This document shows, in pieces, positions 7,002 to 8,110 of a stretch of 8,110 nt of DNA. Positions within the stretch are counted from its first letter, which is position 1, and each line of letters opens with the position of its first letter. A program made the position numbers and the translations under genes. The notes under the pieces are model-generated. The model saw only the letters and a program-made list of their open reading frames with translations, had not been told where the DNA came from and searched no databases. This DNA comes from Omnitrophica bacterium RIFCSPLOWO2_01_FULL_45_10 (GTDB taxonomy: Bacteria; Omnitrophota; Gorgyraeia; 2-01-FULL-45-10). Location: the NCBI GenBank assembly GCA_001804165.1, contig MHFL01000022.1, positions 1 through 8,110 on the forward strand, given 5' to 3'.

Positions 7002-8110
7002 TTAAATAGTATCGCTAACTGTATCGAATACAACTTTAGAACCTTGAGTAACGTATATGATATATCCATTCGCATCTACCCGCCAATACGGCTGATAAGG
7101 GCTTGAAGAGTAGGGGCTATTAGGCTTCCAGTTTAATTCGGCCTTACTGTTCTGGACATAAGCGATAATCCTCGCATACTTTTGACCCAGTTTAACTCCA
7201 CGGTCCTTAAGAATGGAATTTGTTATCAGCCTAACCGCGTCTTTTTCGTTCACCCTTAAAAATCTTACTGGTTCTTTGGTCCAACTTGCTTCTTTGAAAT
7301 ATCCTTTATTAGCATCGAGCAAAATCACGCCCGAAGTTAAAATCCTTCCTTTTTTATCGCGCTTGTTAAAAGGCGCGAGATAATAATCTGAATTTTCAAC
7401 ATCGACTCGCTTTACCAAAACAGGTTCCCCTTTTTGGGTGCCGTTAAATGCCGCGTAGCAGTCGGCGTCTGAGAGTAACTGTGTAGGAAGAATATCTGAC
7501 CAATTCTGCTTTTTGATAAAATCACCGGCGTTAAATGCGGCCGATGATGCTGTGGATGGGCTGGTTATCTGTATCGTGTTCACATCGCTAGAAACAGGCT
7601 TTATACCAAGATAATCAAGATTACCTGCGTCTTCTTGGGGCTCTTCTATATGCACATTCGCATTGCTTTTCTCCAGAGGCGGCTCAGCTACCTGCACAAA
7701 TTTACCGTTATAACTGTCGCTAGTTGATAGCGGCAAAAAATATGTAGCGGCGCATTCTGCGGCGCTTTTATAGGTATCCTGGCCTATACCGCTGACTAAA
7801 GGATCTTTAATCCAGAAGCCGTATACTGTAAAGTCAGGCATATCCCAGGGATTGATGTGCGGCTTTGGAGCAGGATTTGCGCTGGCAGAGAAACCGTTTA
7901 CTGCCACCCAGTGACTGTAGGTTCCGTATATAGGTATTGCTGCCGGAGTATTGGGCCTGGCCACCAATTCGGCGTCCAGCCACCAGTCTTCCTTAGTAAC
8001 CGTATAAGCCATCCAGTGGCAGATATCACGCATATAGTTATTTAGCGCGTCAGGGGCTGAGTTGGGGTCATAGGCATCTACGTCAAAATTATAGCCTTGA
8101 TACGGATTGC
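7002..8110 (-). CDS. Partial protein, possible C39-like cysteine peptidase domain plus unknown C-terminal domain (5' end beyond window)
   Basis: Open from the right edge to the TAA at 7002-7004, about 369 residues in view; the true start is outside, so an internal Met near 8033 should not be taken as the start. The part nearest the edge reads YGTYSHWVAVNGF (His codon 7911-7913) and, 36 residues on, VYGFWIKDP (Asp codon 7803-7805). This His...G...DP spacing resembles papain-like C39-type peptidases, whose Cys would lie upstream, off the window. The C-terminal 200 residues include YYLAPFNKRDKKGRILTSG (20 or fewer seen as one block) and ILLDANKGYFKEASWTKEP, a strand-rich pattern I do not recognise. 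Many aromatic, Asn and Ser residues suggest an exported protein. It precedes the lipoprotein gene by 47 bp. The peptidase assignment is tentative; it could equally be a non-catalytic C39-like domain. Confidence 0.6.
   Translation of the reverse strand, partial: NPYQGYNFDVDAYDPNSAPDALNNYMRDICHWMAYTVTKEDWWLDAELVARPNTPAAIPIYGTYSHWVAVNGFSASANPAPKPHINPWDMPDFTVYGFWIKDPLVSGIGQDTYKSAAECAATYFLPLSTSDSYNGKFVQVAEPPLEKSNANVHIEEPQEDAGNLDYLGIKPVSSDVNTIQITSPSTASSAAFNAGDFIKKQNWSDILPTQLLSDADCYAAFNGTQKGEPVLVKRVDVENSDYYLAPFNKRDKKGRILTSGVILLDANKGYFKEASWTKEPVRFLRVNEKDAVRLITNSILKDRGVKLGQKYARIIAYVQNSKAELNWKPNSPYSSSPYQPYWRVDANGYIIYVTQGSKVVFDTVSDTI

Overview
The window carries one continuous run of genes, all on the minus strand, so transcription runs from the right edge towards the left. 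In that order they are: a partial gene for a probable C39-like secreted or surface protein (cut by the right edge), a small lipoprotein, a PhoH/YbeZ ATPase, the rRNA-processing endonuclease YbeY, a two-domain membrane protein joining a DgkA-type lipid kinase to a PAP2 phosphatase, the repair protein RecO, a single-chain glycyl-tRNA synthetase, and pyruvate phosphate dikinase (cut by the left edge). I see no tRNA, rRNA, CRISPR array, transposase or phage gene.

The organism looks like a Gram-negative-type, uncultivated anaerobic bacterium. The order phoH - ybeY - dgkA - recO - glycyl-tRNA synthetase - ppdK resembles the housekeeping cluster known from Firmicutes, where an HD-domain gene, cdd and era also sit in it. 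Here those genes are absent, the synthetase is the one-chain (alpha2) type, and DgkA is fused to PAP2. Together with the lipoprotein and the 7-bp tandem repeats between genes, this suggests a candidate phylum such as Omnitrophota. That placement is inference from memory of gene order and style, not from a search.

Layout: 7002-8110 partial C39-like protein; 6607-6954 lipoprotein; 5637-6581 phoH; 5149-5640 ybeY; 4493-5191 dgkA-PAP2; 3692-4444 recO; 3267-3691 a gene-free stretch; 1935-3266 glyQS; 1-1851 ppdK. phoH and ybeY overlap by 3 nt, and ybeY and dgkA-PAP2 by 43 nt, which implies one transcript with translational coupling. PhoH and YbeY are the classic ribosome/RNA-quality pair; DgkA-PAP2 handles lipid phosphates; RecO loads RecA; GlyRS charges tRNA-Gly; PPDK interconverts pyruvate and PEP.

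The unusual content is between and across gene boundaries. Three of the junctions carry 7-bp tandem repeats: GGGTCAA units at phoH/ybeY, which encode the start of YbeY, and GCGTATA-like units both at dgkA/recO and at glyQS/ppdK, where an inverted copy also supplies the glyQS stop codon and makes a long hairpin. The gene-free stretch between recO and glyQS holds two perfect palindromes (28 and 40 bp) of one family: their arms differ at four positions and each change is matched on the opposite arm. No new multi-gene defence or metabolic system is visible; the repeat and palindrome elements are the part worth following.
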